Shown piece after piece: positions 14,815 through 23,527 of a stretch of DNA of 48,795 nucleotides. Origin of the DNA: Streptomyces sp. SID8352. GTDB lineage: Bacteria > Actinomycetota > Actinomycetes > Streptomycetales > Streptomycetaceae. A program made the position numbers and the translations under genes. Location: contig NZ_WWGX01000073.1 of assembly GCF_009862265.1 (NCBI RefSeq), positions 55,860 to 104,654 of the forward strand, written 5' to 3'. The notes beneath the pieces were generated by a model, which worked only from the letters and a program-made list of their open reading frames with translations, was not told the DNA's origin and made no database searches. Each line of letters begins with the position of its first letter. Within the stretch, counting starts at the first letter, position 1.

Positions 14815-16968
14815 CTCGCGCCCCGCCCCGCGCATCCGCCGCGCCACCCGCTCCGGGACCGGCTCGTACCGCGCGCGGCGGCGCTCGAAGCGGGCGGTGC
14901 CGTGGGAGAGCGAGCGCAGTTCCGCCGCGTACCGGTCCAGTTCCACCTCGGGCACCTCGGCGCGGACCCGTGTGCGTCCCCCGGCGGCCTGTTCGGTGCC
15001 GAGGACCCGGCCGCGCCGTGCGGACAGATCGGTCAGCACCGCGCCCACGAGGTCGTCCCCGGCCAGCACCCGCACCTCCGCCACCGGCTCCAGCAGCCGC
15101 AGCCCGGTGCCGGCCGCCGCCTCCCGCAGGGCCAGCGCGCCCGCCGCCTGGAAGGCGGCGTCGGAGGAGTCCACCGCGTGCGCCCTGCCGTCCCGCAGGG
15201 TGACGCGGACGTCGGTGAGCGGGTGGCCCGAGCCGAGGTCCCTGGCGGCCTGGGCGCGCACCCCCTTCTCGACGGAGGCGACGAACTGCCGGGGGACCGC
15301 GCCGCCGACGACCCGGTCCGCGAACTCGACGCCGGAGCCGCCCGGCAGCGGTTCCACCCCGATCCCGCAGACGGCGTACTGGCCGTGCCCGCCCGACTGC
15401 TTGACGTGCCGTCCGGTCCCGGTGGCGGGCGCGGCGAAGGTCTCCCGCAGCGCGACCCGGTGCGGCACGACGTCGACCCGGACGCGGTGCCGGTCGCGCA
15501 GCCGCTCCAGGGCGACCTCGGCGTGGGCCTCGCCCAGGCACCACAGCACGACCTGCCGGGTGTCCGGGTCGTGCTCCAGCCGCAGGGCCGGGTCCTCGGC
15601 CGTCAGCAGGGCCAGGCCCCGGGAGAGCCGTTCCTCGTCGGGGCCGCCGTGGGCCTCCAGGGCGACCGGGAGCAGCGGGTCGGGCGGCTCCCACGGGGCG
15701 ATCAGCAGCGGGTCCTCCGGGTCGGACAGGGTGTCCCCGGTCCCCGCGGTGTCCAGCCGGGCCACGAGGCCCAGGTCGCCCGCGATCACCCGGCCGCCCG
15801 GCCGGCGCCCGCCCCGGGGCGCGGGCGGGGCCGCGGCGCGCTCGTCGGCGCCGTGGTCCCCGCCGTCCCGGCCGTGCCCGCCGACGTGCACCTCCCGGTC
15901 GGCGCGGAGCGTCCCGGAGAAGACCCGCACCAGGGAGATCCGGCCCGCGTAGGGGTCGTCGGAGGTGCCGACGACCTCCGCCGCCAACGTCGCCCCGGGG
16001 TCGCAGGCCGGCGTCGGGCGCGGTGTGCCGTCGGGCGCGGTCACCGGGGGGACCGGGCGCTCCAGCGGACTGGGGAAGCCGTGGACGATCAGCTCCAGGA
16101 TCTCCACCGCGCCGAGCTCCTGCCGGGCGTCCCCGGCGGCCATCAGCACCGGGAAGAGGGCGCCGCGCGCGACGGCCCGCTCCAGGTCCCGGAGCAGGAT
16201 CCCGTCCTCGATCTCCCCGCCGCCGAGGTAGCGGTCCATCAGGGACTCGTCCTCGCTCTCCGCGATGATCCCCTCGATGAGCCGGGCGCGGGCGTCCTCC
16301 AGCGCGGGCACCAGGTCCGGGTCGGGCGGGATCTCCACCCGCCGGCCCGAGGAGTGGTCGGCCCAGGTCCGCGACAGCGCCCCGGCCAGCCCGGTCACCG
16401 GCGCGTGCCCGTCGGCCGCCGCGGGGCCGCGCAGCGGCAGGACGAGGGGAAGGACGGCGTCGGGGTCACCGGCGCCGAACGCCTCGGCGCAGAGCCGGGC
16501 CGTCTCCTCGAAGCCGCCGCGGCCCGACCCCGGGCGGGTGACCACGACGGCGCGCGGTGTGCCGGCCGCCGCGCACTCCTCCCAGAGCGCCGGGGCGGTG
16601 CCGTCGAGGCCGTCGGAGGCCGGGACGACGAAGAGGGCCGCGTCCGCGGCGCGCAGTCCGGCCCGCAGCTCCCCGGTGAAGTCGGCGTATCCGGGGGTGT
16701 CCAGCAGGTTGATCCGGACACCGTCCCAGGTGACCGGGGTCAGGGCCAGGCGCACCGAGCGGCGCCGCCGGTGCCCGCTCCCCTCGTGGTCCGGGGCGCC
16801 GCCGTCCCCGGGGCAGCCCGGCCGGCCCGTCGCCCCGGCGGTCAGCGCGAGCGCCTCCACCAGGGCCGTCTTGCCCGCCCCGGAGGGGCCGACCAGCGCC
16901 ACGTTGCGCACGGCGGCGGGCCCCCGCGGGCCGCCGTCCCCGTGCCGGGGGTGTGCCCTGTCGCCCAT
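14806..16968 (-). CDS. EF-G-like GTPase (actinobacterial EF-G2 type)
   Basis: 720 residues with the architecture of elongation factor G: a P-loop GPSGAGKT (27-34), the DTPGYADF switch II region, a domain II near residues 330-420, and C-terminal domains III-V with GGHGQYAVCGIGVEPLP and SLSHGTARFERRRARYEP. Known relatives (EF-G2 of mycobacteria) bind GTP but are poor translocases. The NKxD guanine-specificity motif, expected after VVVT, reads TRPG, so the Asp is missing; switch I also lacks the RGITI of true EF-G. Start ATG at 16968 has GGGAGG. It is divergent from the phosphatidylinositol operon. The 3' end carries a triplicated 18-bp repeat. Confidence 0.88.
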   Translation of the reverse strand: MGDRAHPRHGDGGPRGPAAVRNVALVGPSGAGKTALVEALALTAGATGRPGCPGDGGAPDHEGSGHRRRRSVRLALTPVTWDGVRINLLDTPGYADFTGELRAGLRAADAALFVVPASDGLDGTAPALWEECAAAGTPRAVVVTRPGSGRGGFEETARLCAEAFGAGDPDAVLPLVLPLRGPAAADGHAPVTGLAGALSRTWADHSSGRRVEIPPDPDLVPALEDARARLIEGIIAESEDESLMDRYLGGGEIEDGILLRDLERAVARGALFPVLMAAGDARQELGAVEILELIVHGFPSPLERPVPPVTAPDGTPRPTPACDPGATLAAEVVGTSDDPYAGRISLVRVFSGTLRADREVHVGGHGRDGGDHGADERAAAPPAPRGGRRPGGRVIAGDLGLVARLDTAGTGDTLSDPEDPLLIAPWEPPDPLLPVALEAHGGPDEERLSRGLALLTAEDPALRLEHDPDTRQVVLWCLGEAHAEVALERLRDRHRVRVDVVPHRVALRETFAAPATGTGRHVKQSGGHGQYAVCGIGVEPLPGGSGVEFADRVVGGAVPRQFVASVEKGVRAQAARDLGSGHPLTDVRVTLRDGRAHAVDSSDAAFQAAGALALREAAAGTGLRLLEPVAEVRVLAGDDLVGAVLTDLSARRGRVLGTEQAAGGRTRVRAEVPEVELDRYAAELRSLSHGTARFERRRARYEPVPERVARRMRGAGREEP

Positions 16969-17167
16969 GTCCTCGCCTCCCGTGCGCGCTGGGGGCGCCG
17001 CGGGGGCGGGTACGCGGCACCGTGTGCTCGGCGTCCGGGTGGCTCCCGCGGTCCTTCGAGCCTTCCACTCCCGCCGGTCCGCGTCCAGGCGAACGGCCCG
17101 GGGCAGCCGCGCGGCCGTCCCGTGCCGGGCGGACGGGTGCCCGGCGTCACGGGTGCCCCGGCGTGAC

Positions 17168-17173
17168 TACGAT
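17168..17173 (+). promoter_or_regulatory. Candidate -10 TACGAT of the PIM operon
   Basis: TACGAT would start transcription near 17180, between an ATG at 17172 and the better ATG at 17229, which supports the downstream start of pgsA. No clear -35. Confidence 0.35.
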
Positions 17174-17228
17174 GGGCCAGCCGGTGGCCATCAAGGGCCG
17201 CGCGGCCACACCGACCGTCGGGAAGGCC

Positions 17229-17897
17229 ATGCTGAACAAGTACGCGCGTGCATTCTTCACGCGTGTCCTCACACCGTTCGCCGCGTTTCTCATCCGCCGG
17301 GGCGTCAGCCCCGACACGGTCACGCTGATCGGAACGGCCGGGGTGGTCGCGGGCGCGCTGGTCTTCTACCCCATGGGCGAGTTCTTCTGGGGCACGGTCG
17401 TGATCACCCTCTTCGTCTTCTCCGACCTGGTCGACGGCAACATGGCCCGCCAGCTCGGACGCTCCAGCCGATGGGGCGCCTTCCTGGACTCCACCCTCGA
17501 CCGGGTCGCGGACAGCGCGATCTTCGCCGGGTTCGCCCTCTGGTACGCGGGCCGCGGCGACGACAACGTGCTGTGCGCCGTGTCGATCTTCTGCCTGGCC
17601 AGCGGGCAGGTGGTGTCGTACACCAAGGCACGCGGCGAGGCCATCGGCCTGCCGGTGGCCGTCAACGGCCTGGTCGAGCGCGCCGAGCGGCTCGTCGTCT
17701 CGCTGGTCGCGGCCGGTTTCGCCGGGCTGCACGCGTTCGGTGTGCCGGGCATCCAGTACCTGCTGCCGGTCGCCCTCTGGATCGTCGCCGTCGGCAGCCT
17801 CGTCACGCTGGTGCAGCGGGTCGTCACGGTCCGCCGCGAGTCCGCCGAGGCGGAGGCGGCCGCCCAGCAGGACCAGGACACCGGGGCGGCGAAGTGA
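17229..17897 (+). CDS. pgsA: Phosphatidylinositol phosphate synthase (CDP-alcohol phosphatidyltransferase)
   Basis: 222 residues, multi-span membrane enzyme. The signature D-x2-DG-x2-AR-x8-G-x3-D-x3-D is complete, with Asp66, Asp69, Asp87 and Asp91 as metal ligands/base. It joins CDP-diacylglycerol to inositol phosphate at the cytoplasmic membrane, the first step to phosphatidylinositol and its mannosides. ATG at 17229 follows GGGAAGG; an in-frame ATG at 17172 has no ribosome site. The stop overlaps the next gene as GTGA. The three following genes form one PIM operon. Confidence 0.92.
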   Translation: MLNKYARAFFTRVLTPFAAFLIRRGVSPDTVTLIGTAGVVAGALVFYPMGEFFWGTVVITLFVFSDLVDGNMARQLGRSSRWGAFLDSTLDRVADSAIFAGFALWYAGRGDDNVLCAVSIFCLASGQVVSYTKARGEAIGLPVAVNGLVERAERLVVSLVAAGFAGLHAFGVPGIQYLLPVALWIVAVGSLVTLVQRVVTVRRESAEAEAAAQQDQDTGAAK

Positions 17898-18823
17898 CGG
17901 TCCGGGAGCGACTGGCCGACTCCCTGTACGGGGCCGGCTGGAGCACCGTCCGCCGGCTGCCCGAACCGGTCGCCGTACGGCTCGGCCGGACCGTCGCCGA
18001 CATCGCCTGGAAGCGGCGCGGCGCGGGCGTCCGCCGCCTGGAGGGCAACTACGCGCGGGTGCGGCCCGGCGCGAGCCCCGACCAGCTCGCCGCGCTCTCG
18101 CGCGCGGGCATGCGCTCGTACCTGCGCTACTGGATGGAGTCCTTCCGGCTCCCCGCGTGGAGTCCCGAGCGGGTCCGCGACGGCTTCGATCCCCAGGACG
18201 TGCACCATCTCACCGACGGCATGGCCGAGGGCAGGGGCGTCATCCTGGCCCTGCCCCACCTGGGCAACTGGGACCTGGCCGGCGCCTGGGTCACCACCCG
18301 GCTCGGCATCCCCTTCACGACCGTCGCCGAGCGGCTGCGGCCGGAGTCCCTCTACGACCGCTTCGTCGCCTACCGCGAGGGCCTCGGCATGGAGGTCCTG
18401 CCGCACAGCGGCGGTGCCGCCTTCGGCACCCTGGCCCGGCGGCTGCGCGCGGGCGGCCTGGTCTGCCTGGTCGCGGACCGGGACCTGTCCGCCTCCGGCG
18501 TGGAGGTCGACTTCTTCGGCGAGACGGCCCGCATGCCCGCCGGCCCCGCCCTGCTCGCCCAGCAGACCGGCGCGGCACTGCTCCCGGTGACCCTCTGGTA
18601 CGACGACTCGCCGGTCATGCGGGGCCGGGTGCACCCGCCCGTCGGCGTCCCCGGCGACGGCACCCGGCGGGAGCGGACCGCCGTCATGACCCAGGCCCTG
18701 GCCGACGCGTTCGCCACGGGCATCGCGGACCACCCGGAGGACTGGCACATGCTCCAGCGCCTGTGGCTGAAGGACCTCGACCCCGCGCGGGCGCCGGGGA
18801 CCGGGGGACGGGACGCCTCGTGA
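17894..18823 (+). CDS. Phosphatidylinositol mannoside acyltransferase (PatA-like)
   Basis: 309 residues, LpxL/HtrB-type acyltransferase. The HX4D catalytic motif is HLGNWD (His122, Asp127), followed by a substrate-loop region around VADRDLSASGVEVDFFGE. In mycobacteria PatA acylates the mannose of PIM1/PIM2 with palmitate on the inner membrane face; the position between pgsA and the PimA-like gene fits the same role here. Start GTG at 17894 overlaps the pgsA stop (GTGA), and its own stop overlaps the next GTG (also GTGA), so translation is coupled through all three genes. Confidence 0.9.
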   Translation: MTVRERLADSLYGAGWSTVRRLPEPVAVRLGRTVADIAWKRRGAGVRRLEGNYARVRPGASPDQLAALSRAGMRSYLRYWMESFRLPAWSPERVRDGFDPQDVHHLTDGMAEGRGVILALPHLGNWDLAGAWVTTRLGIPFTTVAERLRPESLYDRFVAYREGLGMEVLPHSGGAAFGTLARRLRAGGLVCLVADRDLSASGVEVDFFGETARMPAGPALLAQQTGAALLPVTLWYDDSPVMRGRVHPPVGVPGDGTRRERTAVMTQALADAFATGIADHPEDWHMLQRLWLKDLDPARAPGTGGRDAS

Positions 18824-19983
18824 GGATCGGCATCGTCTGCCCGTACTCCTGGGACGTGCCGGGCGGCGTCCAGTTCCACATCCGCGACCTCGCGGAGTAC
18901 TTCATCCGCCTCGGCCACGAGGTGTCCGTCCTCGCCCCCGCCGACGACGACACCCCGCTGCCGCCGTACGTCGTCTCCGCCGGCCGCGCCGTCCCGGTGC
19001 CGTACAACGGCTCGGTGGCCCGGCTGAACTTCGGCTTCCTGTCGGCGGCCCGGGTGCGCCGCTGGCTGCACGAGGGCGCCTTCGACGTCATCCACATCCA
19101 CGAGCCCACCTCGCCGTCGCTGGGACTGCTGACCTGCTGGGCGGCGCAGGGCCCGATCGTCGCGACCTTCCACACCTCCAACCCGCGCTCCCGCGCGATG
19201 ATCGCGGCCTACGCCATCCTCCAGGCGGCCCTGGAGAAGATCAGCGCGCGGATCGCGGTCAGCGAGTACGCCCGCCGCACCCTCGTCGAACACCTCGGCG
19301 GGGACGCCGTGGTGATCCCCAACGGGGTCGACGTCGACTTCTTCGCCCGCGCCGAGCCCCGGCCCGAGTGGCAGGGCGGCACCATCGGCTTCATCGGCCG
19401 CATCGACGAGCCCCGCAAGGGCCTGCCGGTGCTGATGCGGGCGCTGCCGGGGATCCTCGCCGCCCGGCCGGAGACCCGGCTGCTGGTGGCCGGGCGCGGC
19501 GACGAGGAGGAGGCCGTGGCCACGCTCCCGGCCGCGCTGCGCTCCCGGGTGGAGTTCCTCGGCATGGTCAGCGACGAGGACAAGGCCGCCCTGCTGCGCA
19601 GCGTCGACCTGTACGTCGCCCCCAACACCGGCGGCGAGAGCTTCGGCATCATCCTCGTCGAGGCCATGTCGGCGGGTGCCCCCGTGCTCGCCTCCGACCT
19701 GGACGCCTTCGCCCAGGTCCTGGACCAGGGCGCGGCCGGCGACCTGTTCCCCAACGAGGACGCCGACGCCCTGGCCGACGCGGCGGTGCGGCTGCTGGCG
19801 GACCCGGAGCGCCGCGCCGGGCTGCGGGAGCGGGGCAGCGCCCATGTGCGGCGCTTCGACTGGTCGACGGTGGGCGCGGACATCATGTCCGTCTACGAGA
19901 CGGTGACGGCGGGCGCGGCGGCTGTGGCGGCGGACGACCGCGCCACGGGCCTGCGCGCGCGCCTGGGCCGCTCCCGCGACTGA
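18820..19983 (+). CDS. pimA: GDP-mannose phosphatidylinositol mannosyltransferase (GT4)
   Basis: 387 residues, GT-B fold, GT4 family. The N-terminal half begins RIGIVCPYSWDVPGGVQFHI with the GGV donor/acceptor loop; the C-terminal half has IGFIGRIDEPRKGLPVL and the E-x7-E motif in GGESFGIILVEAMSAG that binds GDP-mannose. It should add the first mannose to phosphatidylinositol on the cytoplasmic side. GTG at 18820 overlaps the upstream stop as GTGA. A 7-bp hairpin follows the stop, marking the likely end of the operon. Confidence 0.92.
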   Translation: MRIGIVCPYSWDVPGGVQFHIRDLAEYFIRLGHEVSVLAPADDDTPLPPYVVSAGRAVPVPYNGSVARLNFGFLSAARVRRWLHEGAFDVIHIHEPTSPSLGLLTCWAAQGPIVATFHTSNPRSRAMIAAYAILQAALEKISARIAVSEYARRTLVEHLGGDAVVIPNGVDVDFFARAEPRPEWQGGTIGFIGRIDEPRKGLPVLMRALPGILAARPETRLLVAGRGDEEEAVATLPAALRSRVEFLGMVSDEDKAALLRSVDLYVAPNTGGESFGIILVEAMSAGAPVLASDLDAFAQVLDQGAAGDLFPNEDADALADAAVRLLADPERRAGLRERGSAHVRRFDWSTVGADIMSVYETVTAGAAAVAADDRATGLRARLGRSRD

Positions 19984-19988
19984 GCCCC

Positions 19989-20005
19989 CGCGGGCCGGGC
20001 CCGCG
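19989..20005 (+). terminator. Hairpin after pimA
   Basis: CGCGGGC (19989-19995) pairs with GCCCGCG (19999-20005), loop CGG, six bases after the stop codon. No T tract. The remaining gap to 20258 holds a CCCCCG simple repeat at about 20115-20139 and no gene. Confidence 0.4.
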
Positions 20006-20258
20006 CGACGTGCCCTCCAAGCGAACCCCCCGACGTGCACTCCCGCGACCGGGACCGGTCCGGTGCGGGCCCCGGACCCGGGACTGCCCGTCCCGGGGCC
20101 GCCGGGGGCAGGACCCGCCCCCGCCCCCGCCCCCGCCCCGCCGGCCGGGGCACCGGTCCGGACCGCCCGGTGACCGGCGGGCACTCCGGCGGGCGGCGGC
20201 GCCCCGCGGACGCGGCGGCCGTGCCCGCCCGGCGGCACGTGACCTCCGCGGCACGCCC

Positions 20259-20264
20259 TAGGCT
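20259..20264 (+). promoter_or_regulatory. -10 box TAGGCT at leaderless spacing
   Basis: TAGGCT ends eight bases before the GTG at 20273; transcription would begin within two bases of it. No ribosome site is present. Confidence 0.4.
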
Positions 20265-20272
20265 TGCGGCCC

Positions 20273-20815
20273 GTGACCGCAACCCTGATCTGGACCCTGG
20301 TCGTCCTCGTGGCGATCGGCCTCTACCTGAGCTGGACGGCGGGCCGCCTGGACCGGCTGCACGCCCGGATCGACGCCGCCCGCGCCGCGCTCGACGCGCA
20401 ACTGCTGCGCCGGGCCTCGGTGACCCAGGAACTCGCGACGTCGGGCGTCCTCGACCCGGCCGCCTCGATCGTGCTGTACGAGGCAGCCCACGCCGCCCGG
20501 CAGGCCGAGGAGGAGCAGCGGGAGGTCGCGGAGAGCGCGCTCAGCCACGCGCTGCGGGCCGTGTTCGAGGACGCGGCGCAGGTGGAGGCCGTACGGGAGG
20601 CGCCCGGGGGAGAGGAGGCGGCCCGGGAACTGGCCGAGTCGGTGCGCAGGGTGCCGATGGCCCGGCGCTTCCACAACGACGCGGTGGGCGCCGCCCGGCG
20701 GCTGCGCGAGCACCGCAAGGTCCGCTGGTTCCGCCTCGCCGGACACGCCCCCTTCCCACTGGCCTTCGAGATGGACGACGAACCCCCGGCGGCCCTGGTC
20801 GAACGGGCCGGGTGA
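20273..20815 (+). CDS. Membrane-anchored LemA-like protein of unknown function
   Basis: 180 residues: one N-terminal membrane span (about 4-23), then a long Ala/Glu/Arg-rich helical region with heptad character (about 26-130) and a basic end around HRKVRWFRLAGHAPFPLAFEM. The layout, single span plus helical bundle, resembles LemA proteins, but I see no diagnostic motif. It lies between the PIM operon and pdxS, with its own leaderless-type -10 box at 20259. A putative signal anchor suggests the helical part is on the outer face or the cytoplasmic face; orientation is unclear. Confidence 0.75.
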   Translation: MTATLIWTLVVLVAIGLYLSWTAGRLDRLHARIDAARAALDAQLLRRASVTQELATSGVLDPAASIVLYEAAHAARQAEEEQREVAESALSHALRAVFEDAAQVEAVREAPGGEEAARELAESVRRVPMARRFHNDAVGAARRLREHRKVRWFRLAGHAPFPLAFEMDDEPPAALVERAG

Positions 20816-20966
20816 CGGCGCGCCGCACCCCCGCCCGGGCCGTGCGCCCCGCCCGATCCGCCGGGCGAAAACGATCCACCGCCCGATCATTGGCCCTTGC
20901 CGTGGACCGGTCCCCTCGCGTTGGCTCGGGGTTGCAGAAACCCCCTCTTCCACAGCGAGGTATCCC

Positions 20967-21878
20967 GTGTCCAGCACGCTCTCCGCACATCCGTCCCCCG
21001 AGACCGGCACCGCCCGCGTCAAGCGCGGCATGGCCGAGCAGCTCAAGGGCGGCGTGATCATGGACGTCGTCACCCCGGAGCAGGCGAAGATCGCCGAGGA
21101 CGCGGGAGCCGTCGCCGTCATGGCCCTGGAGCGGGTCCCGGCCGACATCCGCAAGGACGGCGGCGTGGCCCGCATGTCCGACCCGGACATGATCGACGGC
21201 ATCATCGGCGCCGTCTCCATCCCGGTCATGGCCAAGTCCCGGATCGGCCACTTCGTCGAGGCCCAGGTCCTCCAGTCGCTCGGTGTCGACTACATCGACG
21301 AGTCCGAGGTCCTCACCCCGGCCGACGAGGTCAACCACTCCGACAAGTGGTCCTTCACCACCCCCTTCGTGTGCGGGGCCACCAACCTCGGCGAGGCCCT
21401 GCGCCGGATCGCCGAGGGCGCCGCGATGATCCGCTCCAAGGGCGAGGCCGGCACCGGCAACGTCGTGGAGGCCGTCCGCCACCTGCGCCAGATCAAGAAC
21501 GAGATCGCCCGGCTGCGCGGCTTCGACAACCACGAGCTGTACGCCGCCGCCAAGGAGCTGCGCGCCCCCTACGAGCTGGTCAAGGAGGTCGCCGAGCTGG
21601 GCAAGCTGCCGGTGGTCCTCTTCTCCGCCGGCGGTGTCGCCACCCCGGCCGACGCCGCGCTGATGCGCCAGCTCGGTGCCGAGGGCGTCTTCGTCGGCTC
21701 CGGCATCTTCAAGTCCGGCGACCCGGCCAAGCGGGCCGCGGCCATCGTCAAGGCGACCACCTTCTACGACGACCCGAAGGTCGTCGCGGAGGCGTCCCGC
21801 AACCTGGGCGAGGCCATGGTCGGCATCAACTGCGACACCCTCCCCGAGTCCGAGCGCTACGCCAACCGCGGCTGGTAG
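20967..21878 (+). CDS. pdxS: Pyridoxal 5'-phosphate synthase, synthase subunit
   Basis: 303 residues, (beta/alpha)8 barrel. It builds PLP from ribose 5-phosphate, glyceraldehyde 3-phosphate and ammonia from PdxT. The catalytic lysines are visible in VMAKSRIGHF and in MIRSKGEAGTG; MALERVPADIRKDGGVARMSDP and the GVGI-like GGVATPADAALMRQLGAEGVFVGSGIFKS are family hallmarks (quoted in segments shorter than the whole). GTG at 20967 follows CGAGG. Eight bases separate its stop from pdxT, so the two subunits are co-expressed, as for the 12:12 complex. Confidence 0.97.
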   Translation: MSSTLSAHPSPETGTARVKRGMAEQLKGGVIMDVVTPEQAKIAEDAGAVAVMALERVPADIRKDGGVARMSDPDMIDGIIGAVSIPVMAKSRIGHFVEAQVLQSLGVDYIDESEVLTPADEVNHSDKWSFTTPFVCGATNLGEALRRIAEGAAMIRSKGEAGTGNVVEAVRHLRQIKNEIARLRGFDNHELYAAAKELRAPYELVKEVAELGKLPVVLFSAGGVATPADAALMRQLGAEGVFVGSGIFKSGDPAKRAAAIVKATTFYDDPKVVAEASRNLGEAMVGINCDTLPESERYANRGW

Positions 21879-21886
21879 GCGCGCGG

Positions 21887-22495
21887 ATGAGCGGCACACC
21901 CGTGATCGGCGTCCTGGCCCTCCAGGGCGACGTCCGGGAGCACCTCACCGCCCTGGCCGCGGCCGGCGCCGAGGCCAGGGCGGTGAGGCGCCCCGGGGAA
22001 CTCGCCGGTGTCGACGGGCTGGTGCTGCCCGGCGGCGAGTCCACCACCATGTCCAAACTGGCCGTCCTCTTCGGCCTGATGGACCCGCTGCGCGCCCGAG
22101 TGCGCGCGGGCCTGCCCGCCTACGGCACCTGCGCGGGCATGATCATGCTGGCCGACAGGATCCTCGACCCGCGCTCCGGTCAGGAGTCCGTCGGCGGCAT
22201 CGACATGGTCGTGCGCCGCAACGCCTTCGGACGGCAGAACGAGTCCTTCGAGACCGCCGTCGAGGTCGCCGGAGTGCCGGGCGGTCCCGTGGAGGGCGTC
22301 TTCATCCGCGCCCCCTGGGTGGAGTCCGTCGGCGCCGCCGTCGAGGTGCTCGCGGAGCACGACGGCCACATCGTCGCGGTCCGTCAGGGGGCGGCGCTGG
22401 CCACGTCCTTCCACCCGGAGCTGACCGGTGACCACCGGGTGCACCGGCTCTTCGCGGACATGGTGCGCGAGAACCGCGGGGCCGACTCCTTGTAG
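21887..22495 (+). CDS. pdxT: Pyridoxal 5'-phosphate synthase, glutaminase subunit
   Basis: 202 residues, class I glutamine amidotransferase. Nucleophile Cys82 in GTCAGMI, with His176 and Glu178 in SFHPEL completing the triad, and the oxyanion/GGEST loop LPGGESTTMSKL. It supplies ammonia to PdxS. ATG at 21887 has a weak GCGCGG context but translation is likely coupled to pdxS. YebC starts 48 bases after its stop. Confidence 0.96.
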   Translation: MSGTPVIGVLALQGDVREHLTALAAAGAEARAVRRPGELAGVDGLVLPGGESTTMSKLAVLFGLMDPLRARVRAGLPAYGTCAGMIMLADRILDPRSGQESVGGIDMVVRRNAFGRQNESFETAVEVAGVPGGPVEGVFIRAPWVESVGAAVEVLAEHDGHIVAVRQGAALATSFHPELTGDHRVHRLFADMVRENRGADSL

Positions 22496-22517
22496 GATTC
22501 CTGCGTTCGTTGCAGGG
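22493..22517 (+). promoter_or_regulatory. TAGGAT box and small hairpin before yebC
   Basis: TAGGAT (22493-22498) overlaps the pdxT stop and could be a -10 for yebC. CCTGC/GCAGG around 22500-22517 forms a short hairpin in the leader. Either may be incidental. Confidence 0.3.
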
Positions 22518-22543
22518 ATGGGTTACGCGAAGGAGACAGGCAG

Positions 22544-23296
22544 ATGTCCGGCCACTCTAAATGGGCCACGACGAAGCACAAGAAGGCCGTCATCGACGCC
22601 AAGCGCGGCAAGCTCTTCGCGAAGCTGATCAAGAACGTCGAGGTCGCGGCGCGGATGGGCGGCTCCGACATCGAGGGCAACCCGACGCTCTACGACGCCA
22701 TCCAGAAGGCCAAGAAGCAGTCGGTCCCGAACAAGAACATCGACTCCGCGGTCAAGCGCGGCGCCGGCCTGGAGGCCGGCGGCGCCGACTACGAGACGAT
22801 CATGTACGAGGGCTACGGTCCGAACGGCGTCGCGGTGCTCATCGAGTGCCTCACCGACAACCGCAACCGCGCCGCCTCCGACGTGCGCGTCGCCATGACC
22901 CGCAACGGCGGCTCCATGGCGGACCCCGGCTCGGTGTCGTACCTGTTCCACCGCAAGGGCGTCGTGATCGTCCCCAAGGGCGAGCTGGGCGAGGACGACG
23001 TCCTCACCGCCGTCCTGGAGGCGGGCGCCGAGGAGGTGAACGACCTCGGCGAGAGCTTCGAGGTGCTCAGCGAGGCCACCGACCTGGTCGCGGTCCGCAC
23101 CGCGCTCCAGGAGGCCGGCATCGACTACGAGTCGGCCGACGCCAGCTTCGTGCCCACGATGCAGATCGAGCTGGACGAGGACGGCGCCCGGAAGATCTTC
23201 AAGCTGATCGACGCCCTGGAGGACAGCGACGACGTGCAGAACGTCTACGCCAACTTCGACGTGAGCGACGAGATCATGGCAAAGGTCGACGCCTAG
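22544..23296 (+). CDS. yebC: YebC/PmpR (TACO1) family protein
   Basis: 250 residues. SGHSKWATTKHKKAVIDAKR at the N-terminus and MYEGYGPNGVAVLIE and DNRNRAASDVR are the family's hallmarks. Members were called transcription regulators and are also reported to ease ribosome stalling at proline runs (recalled). Position just upstream of ruvCAB is conserved in many bacteria. ATG at 22544 follows GAAGGAG. Stop at 23296, then a 231-base gap before ruvC in which I found no gene; it holds weak GC hairpins. Confidence 0.95.
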   Translation: MSGHSKWATTKHKKAVIDAKRGKLFAKLIKNVEVAARMGGSDIEGNPTLYDAIQKAKKQSVPNKNIDSAVKRGAGLEAGGADYETIMYEGYGPNGVAVLIECLTDNRNRAASDVRVAMTRNGGSMADPGSVSYLFHRKGVVIVPKGELGEDDVLTAVLEAGAEEVNDLGESFEVLSEATDLVAVRTALQEAGIDYESADASFVPTMQIELDEDGARKIFKLIDALEDSDDVQNVYANFDVSDEIMAKVDA

Positions 23297-23527
23297 GGCC
23301 TCTCATTCGGATCAGGCCGGATCCGGACGAAAGACCCTGGGCCCCGCTTCCGGGCCGTGCCGCCCCGGGGCGGGACACGTCCGTGCCGCGGCGCCCCCGG
23401 TGGCGCGACCGCGGGCACGGTGAGGATTCCGGCGGGCCGGAGGGACGGACACGTCCCCCGGCCCGCCGCCGTTGTCGGCACCACCCGATAGCCTGCACAA
23501 ACAGGTGATCGACGGAAGGGGCCCGCC

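Noticed and set aside
14806..16968. EF-G-like gene as a tetracycline-resistance ribosomal protection protein
   Set aside because: The NKxD loss and lack of TetM-type loops point to the EF-G2 family; no resistance neighbours.
17172..17897. Earlier ATG for pgsA at 17172
   Set aside because: No ribosome site, overlaps a probable -10 box; ATG 17229 has GGGAAGG and gives the family N-terminus.
23297..23527. LexA (SOS) box upstream of ruvC
   Set aside because: No CGAAC-N4-GTTCG-like palindrome was found in the gap.
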